Source: Bacteroidota bacterium (lineage in GTDB: Bacteria > Bacteroidota > Bacteroidia > J057). From it: a DNA stretch of 6,241 bases. A model generated the notes under the pieces. It was not told the DNA's origin. It saw only the letters and a program-made list of their open reading frames with translations, and ran no database searches. This document shows positions 1 to 5,699 of this stretch, piece by piece; positions within the stretch are counted from its first letter, which is position 1; every line of letters begins with the position of its first letter. Location of the stretch: assembly GCA_004292985.1 (NCBI GenBank), contig RDXT01000290.1:1-6241 (forward strand). The letters are read 5' to 3'. The translations under genes were made by a program, and so were the position numbers.

Positions 1-38
1 GGTTGTTGAGGGGCAATACCGATACAGACAAAATACGT

Positions 39-392
39 ATGGCAGGACATATTTTCTTTTACCTGGGACTTTCGCTTTTGACTATGCACGAAATGGACGC
101 AATACGTTGCAGAGAGTGGCGAATATTCCCTGGACTTTCATTGCTCAGTGACAAGTTAGGACACCTCATATTTCTATTCGCACACATTCCTTTATTCTAC
201 TTCATATTTTGGCAACTGACACATAGCCAGGACACAGAAGCATTTATGAGAGGATTTAGTATTTTTATGATTGTGCATGTAGGACTTCATATTTTGTTTC
301 TTAAACACAAAAACAATGAATTTAAGGACTGGATTTCCTGGACAATCATCATTGGCGCAGGCTTATGTGGTCTGCTTGACTTAGTAGGTTAG
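39..392 (+). CDS. Small multi-pass membrane protein, DUF6713-like, function unknown
   Basis: A 117-residue hydrophobic protein if it starts at ATG 39. The frame is open back to a TTG at base 3 and possibly beyond the window, but the extra 12 residues (LRGNTDTDKIR) are polar and look non-conserved, so ATG 39 is preferred. Four hydrophobic stretches are visible: about residues 4-16, 40-60, 70-88 and 98-114. A conserved-looking HEMDAIRCREWR block (17-28) sits after the first segment, followed by FPGLS and two His-containing membrane stretches (GHLIFLFAHIP; IVHVGLH). The HExDA..EWR pattern recalls the DUF6713 family, from memory and without a search. No biochemical role is known to me. The gene is clearly AT-richer than the genes to its right, which may mean separate ancestry. 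It converges with the minus-strand MNT gene. Confidence is good that it is a gene, low for the family name. Confidence 0.72.
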   Translation: MAGHIFFYLGLSLLTMHEMDAIRCREWRIFPGLSLLSDKLGHLIFLFAHIPLFYFIFWQLTHSQDTEAFMRGFSIFMIVHVGLHILFLKHKNNEFKDWISWTIIIGAGLCGLLDLVG

Positions 393-447
393 AGCGACAG
401 GGGGTGATCCGAAATTTTTTATATACAAGATATTGATTATCAGTTAT

Positions 448-801
448 TTAGTGCGAATCCACCCCCCAACCCCCGCCAGCGGGGGAGATAAAGGGTTTTC
501 CCGCGAGTGGGGAGACATAAATGAGTTTTTTTTCCTTATCAATTTCAGGTTGAATATACTTTGAAAGCCCCCGTGCAGAAACGAGATCTACTTTGCGCCG
601 GAGCAATTCCTGAAGGTCAATCTGCATCTGAATGAACTCCAGGCCGATGGGCTGGCTGTAATCCAGCTCCAGCAGAATATCAATATCGCTGGCAGCCGTA
701 GCTTCCCCTCTCGCAACAGATCCAAAAAGATACGCCTTCAGCACAGGTTGCTTTGCGAAGTAATTCCGGATCATCCCTATTTGTCGCGGACTGATATTCA
801 T
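448..801 (-). CDS. Minimal nucleotidyltransferase (MNT / MntA-like) with repeat-encoded C-terminal tail
   Basis: 117 residues. The nucleotidyltransferase signature GSVARGEATAASDIDIL is at residues 27-43, with metal-binding Asp39 and Asp41 (DxD) and a third acidic residue, Asp72, in the following strand (KVDLVS). This is the full catalytic set of a small Pol-beta-type MNT domain. Known relatives include MntA, the AMP-transferring antitoxin of the type VII HepT/MntA toxin-antitoxin system. No HepT-like gene is next to it: YnfA is upstream, and a membrane protein converges downstream. It is therefore an orphan or acts on something else. The normal MNT fold seems to end near Tyr95-Val96. Residues 97-117 (SPLAGKPF..SPAGGGWG) are encoded by a GC-rich palindromic repeat and are unlikely to be part of the fold. 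The ATG at 799-801 fits the domain start and lies about 30 bases after a good promoter. The domain call is secure; substrate and toxin-antitoxin role are not. Confidence 0.88.
   Translation of the reverse strand: MNISPRQIGMIRNYFAKQPVLKAYLFGSVARGEATAASDIDILLELDYSQPIGLEFIQMQIDLQELLRRKVDLVSARGLSKYIQPEIDKEKKLIYVSPLAGKPFISPAGGGWGVDSH
465..513. repeat. GC-rich palindromic repeat, two degenerate units, inside the 3' end of the MNT gene
   Basis: Bases 470-485 form a strong hairpin: CCCCCG (470-475), loop CCAG, CGGGGG (480-485). A related weaker unit, CCCGCGAGTGGGGA, is at 500-513. On the minus strand both units begin TCCCC and end GCGGG, so they look like two diverged copies about 27 bases apart. 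They supply the tail of the MNT protein (SP-LAG and SP-AGG). I recall similar C-run/G-run palindromes between genes of Bacteroidota, so this may be a dispersed REP-like element, but the window holds only this locus. There is no U-tract directly after the stem on either strand, so a classical intrinsic terminator is not supported. Confidence 0.6.
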
Positions 802-833
802 GTCACATAATTTATGAAATCTTTTTTATAAAG

Positions 834-865
834 CAAACATAGCAAAAAACACTCCCTTACCCAAA
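834..865 (-). promoter_or_regulatory. Candidate Bacteroidota-type promoter for the MNT gene
   Basis: Reading the minus strand, TTTG (862-865) is followed by 20 bases and then TATGTTTG (834-841), an exact match to the TAnnTTTG -7 box with a -33 element at normal spacing. Transcription would start near 828-830, giving a leader of roughly 25-30 bases before the ATG at 801. It lies entirely in the gap between the ynfA stop (869) and the MNT start, so the MNT gene can be expressed apart from the upstream genes. Confidence 0.55.
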
Positions 866-868
866 CCT

Positions 869-1195
869 TCACCTCGGCGCATAATACATCACGCAGACCC
901 CCAGCAAAATCAGCAGTGCCCCGGCAATATCGTAGGCGTCGGGGACGTAGTGGTCAAATACGTAGGACCAAAGCAGGGACATCAGGATAAATACGCCTCC
1001 GTATGCAGCGTATGCGCGGGCAAAATGGGTCGGCTGGAAGGTGGCCACTACGCCATACAGGGCCAGAATCAGCGCCCCGGCAATGCCGTAGCCGATGGGT
1101 TTGCCTTCCCGCAGCCAGATCCAGACGAGGTAACCGCCGCCAATCTCACACAGGCCCGCGAGAATCAGCAGCGGAAGGGATTGTAATACACTCAT
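869..1195 (-). CDS. ynfA: YnfA / UPF0060 family small membrane protein
   Basis: 108 residues with four hydrophobic segments (about 7-27, 34-53, 64-81 and 87-106), the usual size and layout of UPF0060. Hallmarks are LCEIGGGYLVWIWLREGK near the N-terminus, with Glu17 in the membrane, and the block RAYAAYGGVFI (60-70), which closely matches E. coli YnfA (RVYAAYGGVY). The family belongs to the small multidrug resistance (SMR)-like fold. Enterobacterial YnfA has been linked to efflux of cationic compounds, but the substrate here is unknown. The gene starts 32 bases after the end of the kinase gene on the same strand, so it may be read from the same transcript, although its function has no obvious tie to sugar activation. 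No Shine-Dalgarno sequence is seen before the ATG. The family call is firm; transport function is by analogy. Confidence 0.93.
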   Translation of the reverse strand: MSVLQSLPLLILAGLCEIGGGYLVWIWLREGKPIGYGIAGALILALYGVVATFQPTHFARAYAAYGGVFILMSLLWSYVFDHYVPDAYDIAGALLILLGVCVMYYAPR

Positions 1196-1227
1196 AATAG
1201 ACGTGTACGGGGTTTTCGCGCAGAGGA

Positions 1228-2298
1228 TCAGCGGTCTGGCGCGGCAAGCAGCAATTGCAGGAGGCAGAACTGGTTTTTGGCGCGGTCGAGGTTGTGCATG
1301 GGGTGATGAATTTTGTAATAGACATCTCCCATGAGAAAATCGGTGAGGAAGCGCACGGCCATGATCCCGGTCATGAGGATCGCGCCTTCTGTAAGGTATT
1401 CTTTTTCAATGGCTTGCATCCAGTCCCCGGCTTCGGAGAGGTAGCCTTCGAGCAGGGCTTCGTACATATCGGGCCGAACCTGCACACGGCTGAGGTCGGT
1501 TTCGTCTTCGGCGGCGGGGCTGACGCAGGTGCGCACCAGGTCGCCAAAGTCGTAGAGCAGGGTCCCCGGCATCACGGTGTCGAGGTCTATGACACAGAGG
1601 GCCTCGTCGCTGTGGGCGTCGAAGAGGAGGTTGTTGATTTTGGTGTCGTTGTGTACGAGGCGGCGGGGAATGGCCCCGGTTTCGAGCAGGTGCAGCAGGG
1701 GCGAAATGCGGGTTTTCCAGGCCTGTGCCTGCTCCACCTCGGTCGCAGCGAGCGTAAGTCTTTGTTGGTCAGCCGTTTCCACTGCTTTTTCGAGGGCTGC
1801 TATGCGGCGGGCAGCGTCATGAAAATGGGGAATGGTCGCACCGATTTCTGCCACCGGCAGGCCGTCGAGTTGCTGCGCATAGCGGGCAAAAGCCCTGGCT
1901 GCTTCCCGCGCCTGTTGCGGGTGACTCAGTTCGTCGAGGCTGCGGGTGCCTTCAAGAAAGGGAAACATGCGCCAGTAATCGCCCGCCGGGTCTGTCTGCC
2001 AGGCTTGTCCCTCGCGGGTGGGAATGAGGCTCAGGTAGCGGCGTTCCGGATCAGCGATGCCCAAAGCCTGTACTTTGGCAGCAATATAAGGCGTAATGCG
2101 GGCCAGGTTGCGGGAGACCAGCTCCGGGTCACGGAAGACATGGGCATTGATCCGCTGCAGGATGTAGCGGGGGGCACCGGGGCTGTCGCTTTCGGCGAGA
2201 AAGGTGTCGTGAATATGGCCGGAACCATACGCACGGAGGCGGTAGTTTCCTGCCGCCTCCGTTGAAAATGTACGAAAAATATCTTCTGCCAGACTCAT
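1228..2298 (-). CDS. Sugar kinase of the APH/choline-kinase fold, N-acetylhexosamine 1-kinase (NahK)-like
   Basis: 356 residues, close to the length of Bifidobacterium NahK (about 360). Features in order: an N-terminal GSGHIHDTFLAE segment (25-36), similar to the GDGHINTTYL of NahK; YILQRINAHVF (45-55); the catalytic loop HNDTKINN (216-223) with Asp218 as the likely base; the metal-binding segment IDLDTVMPG (237-245); then LLYDFGDLVR (247-256). The C-terminal MGDVYYKIHHPMHNLDRAKNQ (323-343) also parallels NahK (EGDIYF..YPEHNLVRTRTQ). Known members phosphorylate the anomeric hydroxyl of GlcNAc/GalNAc with ATP in the cytoplasm. Its ATG overlaps the stop of the upstream nucleotidyltransferase as ATGA, implying translational coupling and use of the kinase product by that enzyme. 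The exact sugar cannot be read from sequence; AmgK-type MurNAc/GlcNAc kinase is the main alternative. Annotation as an aminoglycoside-resistance enzyme would mislead. Confidence 0.87.
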   Translation of the reverse strand: MSLAEDIFRTFSTEAAGNYRLRAYGSGHIHDTFLAESDSPGAPRYILQRINAHVFRDPELVSRNLARITPYIAAKVQALGIADPERRYLSLIPTREGQAWQTDPAGDYWRMFPFLEGTRSLDELSHPQQAREAARAFARYAQQLDGLPVAEIGATIPHFHDAARRIAALEKAVETADQQRLTLAATEVEQAQAWKTRISPLLHLLETGAIPRRLVHNDTKINNLLFDAHSDEALCVIDLDTVMPGTLLYDFGDLVRTCVSPAAEDETDLSRVQVRPDMYEALLEGYLSEAGDWMQAIEKEYLTEGAILMTGIMAVRFLTDFLMGDVYYKIHHPMHNLDRAKNQFCLLQLLLAAPDR

Positions 2299-3197
2299 GC
2301 CCAGAGGTTTTCGGGATAGTAACCGGCATCTACCTGAGCGCGCAGGCGGCTGATTACCAGGTCTTTATCTTCGCGGTAGGTCATACCAAACCAGGAAGCG
2401 TCTGAGTTGAGAATCTGCACGCTGGCACCTTCGGTGATGCTTTTGCTCATAACGGTGGGAATATACAACTCTGCTTTGAGGTCGCCTGCTTTCTCGCTGA
2501 TAAAGTCCTCAAAATATTTTTTGCAGAGGCCAAATACCGTGGGGGTAAAGCCGAGCATGTTCATCGAAACGATGGTGTTATCGGCGAGGGGCGTTTGCTG
2601 TTCGCCTTCTTCGTAGATGATCTGCCCGTCGTCTTTGCGGTAAATTTTGGTGCGCTCGGTGAGGCTGATGAGTTTGCCTTCGGAGTCAAATTCGACCACG
2701 GCACGCGATACGGAACCGTGTTCGGAGAGGGTGTTGGCCAGTTTGTAGCCCATCAGGCTGTAGGACAGCTCGTCGGGGCTGAGGGCGCTGAGGTAGTCGC
2801 CGAGGTTCTGATACGCTTCTCTGCCGTAAAAGTCATCGGCATTGATCATGGCGAAGGGGGTTGTGATGGCTGGTTCTGCCACCATCACCGCATGGCCTGT
2901 GCCCCAGGGTTTGGTGCGGCCTTCGGGCACAGTGATGCCGGGAGGCAGGTTGTCGAGCTCCTGCAATACATAATCCACTTCGACAAAGCGGGAAATTTTA
3001 TCCATAAATGCCTCCCGGAAGTCCTGCTCGATGTCGCGGCGGATCACAAACACGACTTTGCCAAAACCGGCGCGGATCGCGTCAAAGACCGAGTACTCCA
3101 TCAGTGTCTCGCCGGAGGGGCCGAGTCTGTCCATTTGTTTGATTCCGCCGTAGCGGCTGCCTAAACCTGCTGCAAGGATCAGAAGGGTGGGTTTCAT
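2295..3197 (-). CDS. Sugar-1-phosphate nucleotidyltransferase-like protein (GT-A/RmlA-type fold)
   Basis: 300 residues. The N-terminal nucleotide-binding loop is LAAGLGSRYGGIKQ (8-21), with a conserved-looking GPSGETLMEYSVFDA after it (26-40). PWGTGHAV (97-104) matches the base/sugar recognition segment of NTP-transferases. NADDFYG (119-125) holds the metal-binding Asp. Unlike RmlA, GlmU or MurU, the loop lacks the usual R-(M/L)-x-P and carries RYGGIKQ instead, so this is a separate subfamily. Expected reaction: NTP plus sugar-1-phosphate gives NDP-sugar plus pyrophosphate in the cytoplasm. It is the first gene of the minus-strand cluster and overlaps the NahK-like kinase by four bases, which would supply its substrate. 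Nucleotide and sugar are not known; UDP-HexNAc or UDP-MurNAc salvage is an inference. I found no convincing TAnnTTTG promoter before it, in the 158-base gap to lgt. Confidence 0.85.
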   Translation of the reverse strand: MKPTLLILAAGLGSRYGGIKQMDRLGPSGETLMEYSVFDAIRAGFGKVVFVIRRDIEQDFREAFMDKISRFVEVDYVLQELDNLPPGITVPEGRTKPWGTGHAVMVAEPAITTPFAMINADDFYGREAYQNLGDYLSALSPDELSYSLMGYKLANTLSEHGSVSRAVVEFDSEGKLISLTERTKIYRKDDGQIIYEEGEQQTPLADNTIVSMNMLGFTPTVFGLCKKYFEDFISEKAGDLKAELYIPTVMSKSITEGASVQILNSDASWFGMTYREDKDLVISRLRAQVDAGYYPENLWA

Positions 3198-3300
3198 TCA
3201 GTTATCGTTAATCTGGCTGCGAATCTCCGACCTTTTCCCCGGCCAATCAACCACCTGATACACAGAGTGAAAGGAAAGGCGTAGAAAAGGCGGATTTTTG

Positions 3301-3308
3301 TACCTTTA
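3301..3308 (+). promoter_or_regulatory. Candidate -7 box for the lgt transcript
   Basis: TACCTTTA matches TAnnTTTG at all but the last base and is preceded by TTTTTG. GTACCTTT-type boxes are frequent before genes in Bacteroidota, from general knowledge. Transcription would begin near 3315, leaving a leader of about 40 bases before ATG 3356. No good -33 TTTG is present at 19-21 bases, so support is moderate. The rest of the 158-base divergent gap (3198-3355) holds nothing else I can name. Confidence 0.4.
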
Positions 3309-3355
3309 CGGGCAAACAGAGGGCGCCATTCGTCCGGCTGATATTTTCATACGCT

Positions 3356-4504
3356 ATGTACCCCCGCATCAGTGACCTTATCAACGACCTTTTCGGCACC
3401 CAATTGCGCCTGCCGGTCCAGAGCTTCGGCTTTATGATGGCGCTTGCATTTTTGTGTGCCTACATCGTGTTGTATTATGAACTCAAACGAAAAGAAGGAC
3501 TCGGTATTTTCCCGGCCAAAAGCGCCCTGGTAAAGCGGGGAAATCCGGTGAAACCCACCGACATCCTGATTTCTTTTCTGCTCTACGGATTGGTAGGCTA
3601 TAAACTGGGGCTGATGGCCGAAGATTATGACCTCTTTTACGACAATCCCCAGCAGGCCATTCTTTCCACAAAAGGCTCCTGGCTCTGGGCGCTGATCGCA
3701 GGTGTGGTGGCGGGTGGCTGGCGGCTGGCCGAGTATCTGATGCACCGCAATAAACCTGTGACCGAAGTATCTGAAGATCAGGGAATTACGAGTGAATTGG
3801 GAACGGTATTGCTCATCGCTTTCGGGGCGGGGCTCCTGGGCGCCAAGCTCTTTCACAACTTCGAAAACTGGAGCGACTTTATCAAAGACCCTGTGGCCTC
3901 GCTGCTCTCTTTCGATGGCCTGAGCTACTACGGCGGCCTGATCTGTGCCGGGGTGCTGATCGGCTGGTATGTCTATAAAAAAGGCTATTCTGTGATGGGC
4001 TTTGCCGATGCGATTGCCCCTACGCTGCTGCTTTCGTATGGGATCGGGCGCATTGGCTGCCAGATTGCCGGCGATGGGGACTGGGGCATAGATAATACCG
4101 CTCCCAAACCTGCATGGCTTTCCTGGGCGCCCGACTGGGTCTGGTCTTTCGACTATCCGCACAATGTCATCAACAGCGGCATTCCCATCGAAGGCTGTAC
4201 GGGCGACTTCTGCAACCATCTGGCGGTACCTGTGTATCCCACGCCTTTTTATGAAGTCCTGATGGCCCTCGCGCTCTTTGGCGTTCTGTGGGCTGTGCGC
4301 AAGCGGCTGCCTTACCTGGGCCAGATGTCAGGGCTTTACCTGATGTTTAATGGTGCCGAGCGCTTTTTAATTGAAAAAATCCGTATAAATCCCCCACAAA
4401 TAGCGGGATTCAGCCTTACCCAGGCAGAAATCATCTCTTCTCTGCTGTTTATTTTTGGCGCTGTGCTGTTTGTCATTTCGGTCAGGCGAGGACGGAAAAA
4501 GTAG
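3356..4504 (+). CDS. lgt: Prolipoprotein diacylglyceryl transferase
   Basis: 382 residues, longer than E. coli Lgt (291). It moves diacylglycerol from phosphatidylglycerol to the lipobox cysteine of prolipoproteins in the inner membrane, the first step of lipoprotein maturation. Evidence: many membrane segments; the Lgt signature region GRIGCQIAGDGDWG (231-244); YYGGLICAGV (191-200); PVYPTPFYE (292-300), equivalent to HPSQLYE; and NGAERFLIEKIR (332-343), equivalent to the YGxxRFxxExxR block. Arg232 and Arg336 match the essential E. coli Arg143 and Arg239. By eye, E. coli His103 is replaced by Tyr192, Asn146 by Cys235 and Tyr235 by Asn332. These look like a lineage variant rather than decay, since the frame is intact and the surroundings conserved. 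The extra length lies mainly between the first segments (about 50-145) and in a loop at 245-290 with Cys281 and Cys286. There is no Shine-Dalgarno sequence before the ATG. The next gene follows after 9 bases. Confidence 0.93.
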   Translation: MYPRISDLINDLFGTQLRLPVQSFGFMMALAFLCAYIVLYYELKRKEGLGIFPAKSALVKRGNPVKPTDILISFLLYGLVGYKLGLMAEDYDLFYDNPQQAILSTKGSWLWALIAGVVAGGWRLAEYLMHRNKPVTEVSEDQGITSELGTVLLIAFGAGLLGAKLFHNFENWSDFIKDPVASLLSFDGLSYYGGLICAGVLIGWYVYKKGYSVMGFADAIAPTLLLSYGIGRIGCQIAGDGDWGIDNTAPKPAWLSWAPDWVWSFDYPHNVINSGIPIEGCTGDFCNHLAVPVYPTPFYEVLMALALFGVLWAVRKRLPYLGQMSGLYLMFNGAERFLIEKIRINPPQIAGFSLTQAEIISSLLFIFGAVLFVISVRRGRKK

Positions 4505-4513
4505 TCAGAATAT

Positions 4514-5578
4514 ATGTCCTTTATCAGGCACCATTCCAATCCGGAAGAATATAACCGCGAAGAACCCGAAGAAGACCTGCTCTTCGACCACTATACCCTG
4601 CGCGCGACGGCGGGGCAGAGTCCTTTGCGCCTCGATGTGTTTCTGAGCAACCTGCTGCCCTTTACCACCCGCTCCAAGATTAAAAATGCCTACGAAACGG
4701 GTTCTATCACCGTCAATGGCAAAGAGACGAAGCTGGCATATAAGGTAAGGCCGGGCGATGAGGTCAAAATTATGCTCCCCTACCCTCCTACCCCGGAGCT
4801 GAAGGCGGAACCGATCCCGCTGGACATCCGCTATGAGGATGAGAGCCTGCTGATCCTGCACAAGCCGCCGCAGATGGTCTGCCACCCTTCGTTTGGGCAC
4901 CGCAGCGGCACGCTGGTCCACGGCCTGCTCTGGCACTTTCAGCAACTCCCCAAAGGGTCGAGTTCGCAGGAGCATCCGCGTCCGGGCCTGGTACACCGTA
5001 TAGATAAGGACACGACCGGGCTGCTGGTGATCGCCAAAACCGAATATGCGATGGCGCATCTGTCCAAGCAGTTTTTTGACCGCACCAGCGACCGCCGCTA
5101 CCTGGCGCTGGTCTGGGGCGATCTGAAAGAAGATAAAGGCACGGTGGTAGCGCATATCGGGCGCAATCCCAGCGACCGCAAGATTTATGCGGCCTTCCCC
5201 AATGGCGAAGAGGGCAAAAGCGGGGTTACGCATTATGAGGTGGTGGAGCGCTTTGGGGTGGCGACGATGATCCGGCTCAAGCTCGAAACCGGACGTACCC
5301 ACCAGATCCGGGTACACATGAAGCACCTCGGACATCCGCTGCTGGGCGACAAAGAGTATGGCGGAGACAAGGTCCTGCGCGGCCCCTCAACCAAAGCCTT
5401 TCAGACGATGATCCACCAGGCCCTCGAAATCCTCTCCCGGCAGGCCCTGCACGCCAAAACCCTGAGCCTCGACCATCCGGTGGGCGGCGCGCGGATTCAC
5501 TTTGATTCAGATGTGCCTGAAGATATGCAAACCGTCGCAAACATGCTCAGAGAGTGGTCGGCGGGAAGCAAACATTAG
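4514..5578 (+). CDS. RluA/RluD-family 23S rRNA (or tRNA) pseudouridine synthase with S4 domain
   Basis: 354 residues. An S4 RNA-binding domain spans about 36-90 (RLDVFLSNLL..TRSKIKNAYETGSITVNGK..YKVRPGDEV). The catalytic domain follows, with ESLLILHKPPQMVCHPS (110-126), the catalytic motif HRIDKDTTGLLV (161-172, Asp164), RRYLALVWG (194-202) and the C-terminal ETGRTHQIRVHMKHLGHPLLGD (258-279). This matches the RluD-like branch that isomerises uridines in helix 69 of 23S rRNA; the exact target sites cannot be read from sequence. The N-terminus carries about 25 acidic residues (NPEEYNREEPEEDLLFDHY) before the S4 domain, a short extension I also associate with Bacteroidota homologues. ATG 4514 is nine bases after the lgt stop, so the two genes are very probably cotranscribed. 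The downstream gap has no clear terminator. The family is certain; the gene symbol is left empty because RluA, RluC and RluD cannot be separated safely. Confidence 0.93.
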   Translation: MSFIRHHSNPEEYNREEPEEDLLFDHYTLRATAGQSPLRLDVFLSNLLPFTTRSKIKNAYETGSITVNGKETKLAYKVRPGDEVKIMLPYPPTPELKAEPIPLDIRYEDESLLILHKPPQMVCHPSFGHRSGTLVHGLLWHFQQLPKGSSSQEHPRPGLVHRIDKDTTGLLVIAKTEYAMAHLSKQFFDRTSDRRYLALVWGDLKEDKGTVVAHIGRNPSDRKIYAAFPNGEEGKSGVTHYEVVERFGVATMIRLKLETGRTHQIRVHMKHLGHPLLGDKEYGGDKVLRGPSTKAFQTMIHQALEILSRQALHAKTLSLDHPVGGARIHFDSDVPEDMQTVANMLREWSAGSKH

Positions 5579-5594
5579 CATTGAAAAAAAAATG

Positions 5595-5645
5595 ATCAAA
5601 AATTGCATCAAAAATTAGCTTATCTGCTAAATAGTTTATAGTTTG
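5595..5645 (+). promoter_or_regulatory. Repeat-rich AT block, candidate operator of the S24 regulator
   Basis: Three small repeats lie in the gap between the pseudouridine synthase and the regulator. ATCAAAAATT occurs exactly twice (5595-5604 and 5607-5616, period 12). An inverted repeat TTAGC-N6-GCTAA covers 5615-5630. A tandem 7-mer TAGTTTA/TAGTTTG is at 5632-5645, after which GCTAA recurs at 5645-5649. XRE/LexA-like regulators often bind dyads near their own promoter, so this is a reasonable autoregulatory site, but AT-rich sequence yields such matches easily. No intrinsic terminator for the upstream gene is visible here. Confidence 0.35.
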
Positions 5646-5686
5646 CTAACGTTTTGCAGAAGCTACTAAACGACTTGGAACAACCT

Positions 5687-5694
5687 TATATTTG
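5687..5694 (+). promoter_or_regulatory. Candidate -7 box TATATTTG just before the regulator start
   Basis: An exact TAnnTTTG match, but it ends only five bases before ATG 5700 and has no TTTG at 19-21 bases upstream (the nearest, 5653-5656, is 30 bases away). If real, the message would be leaderless or start within the first codon. It may equally be a chance match. Confidence 0.3.
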
Positions 5695-5699
5695 ATGCT

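Noticed and set aside
470..485. Strong GC hairpin as an intrinsic terminator between the convergent genes
   Set aside because: No T-run follows the stem on either strand, and the stem lies inside the MNT coding frame; a dispersed repeat explains it better.
1255..2265. Long plus-strand open frame (336 codons) antisense to the NahK-like kinase
   Set aside because: Its translation has no recognisable domain and is rich in Val/Gly/Glu, as expected from the complement of a GC-rich gene; the minus strand carries clear kinase motifs.
1228..2298. Aminoglycoside resistance phosphotransferase
   Set aside because: It shares the fold and catalytic loop, but the N- and C-terminal motifs and the coupled nucleotidyltransferase point to a sugar 1-kinase.
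2595..3164. Plus-strand open frame opposite the nucleotidyltransferase
   Set aside because: Shadow frame; Val/Gly/Phe-rich translation with no motif.
3198..3300. Promoter for the nucleotidyltransferase/kinase pair on the minus strand
   Set aside because: No TAnnTTTG box with a spaced TTTG was found in this stretch; a promoter must exist but I cannot place it.
3347..4219. Minus-strand open frame (290 codons) antisense to lgt
   Set aside because: No family features, whereas the plus strand encodes an unmistakable Lgt. It is a composition shadow.
4505..5335. Minus-strand open frame (276 codons) antisense to the pseudouridine synthase
   Set aside because: Arg/Gln/His-rich low-information product opposite a gene with intact S4 and catalytic motifs.
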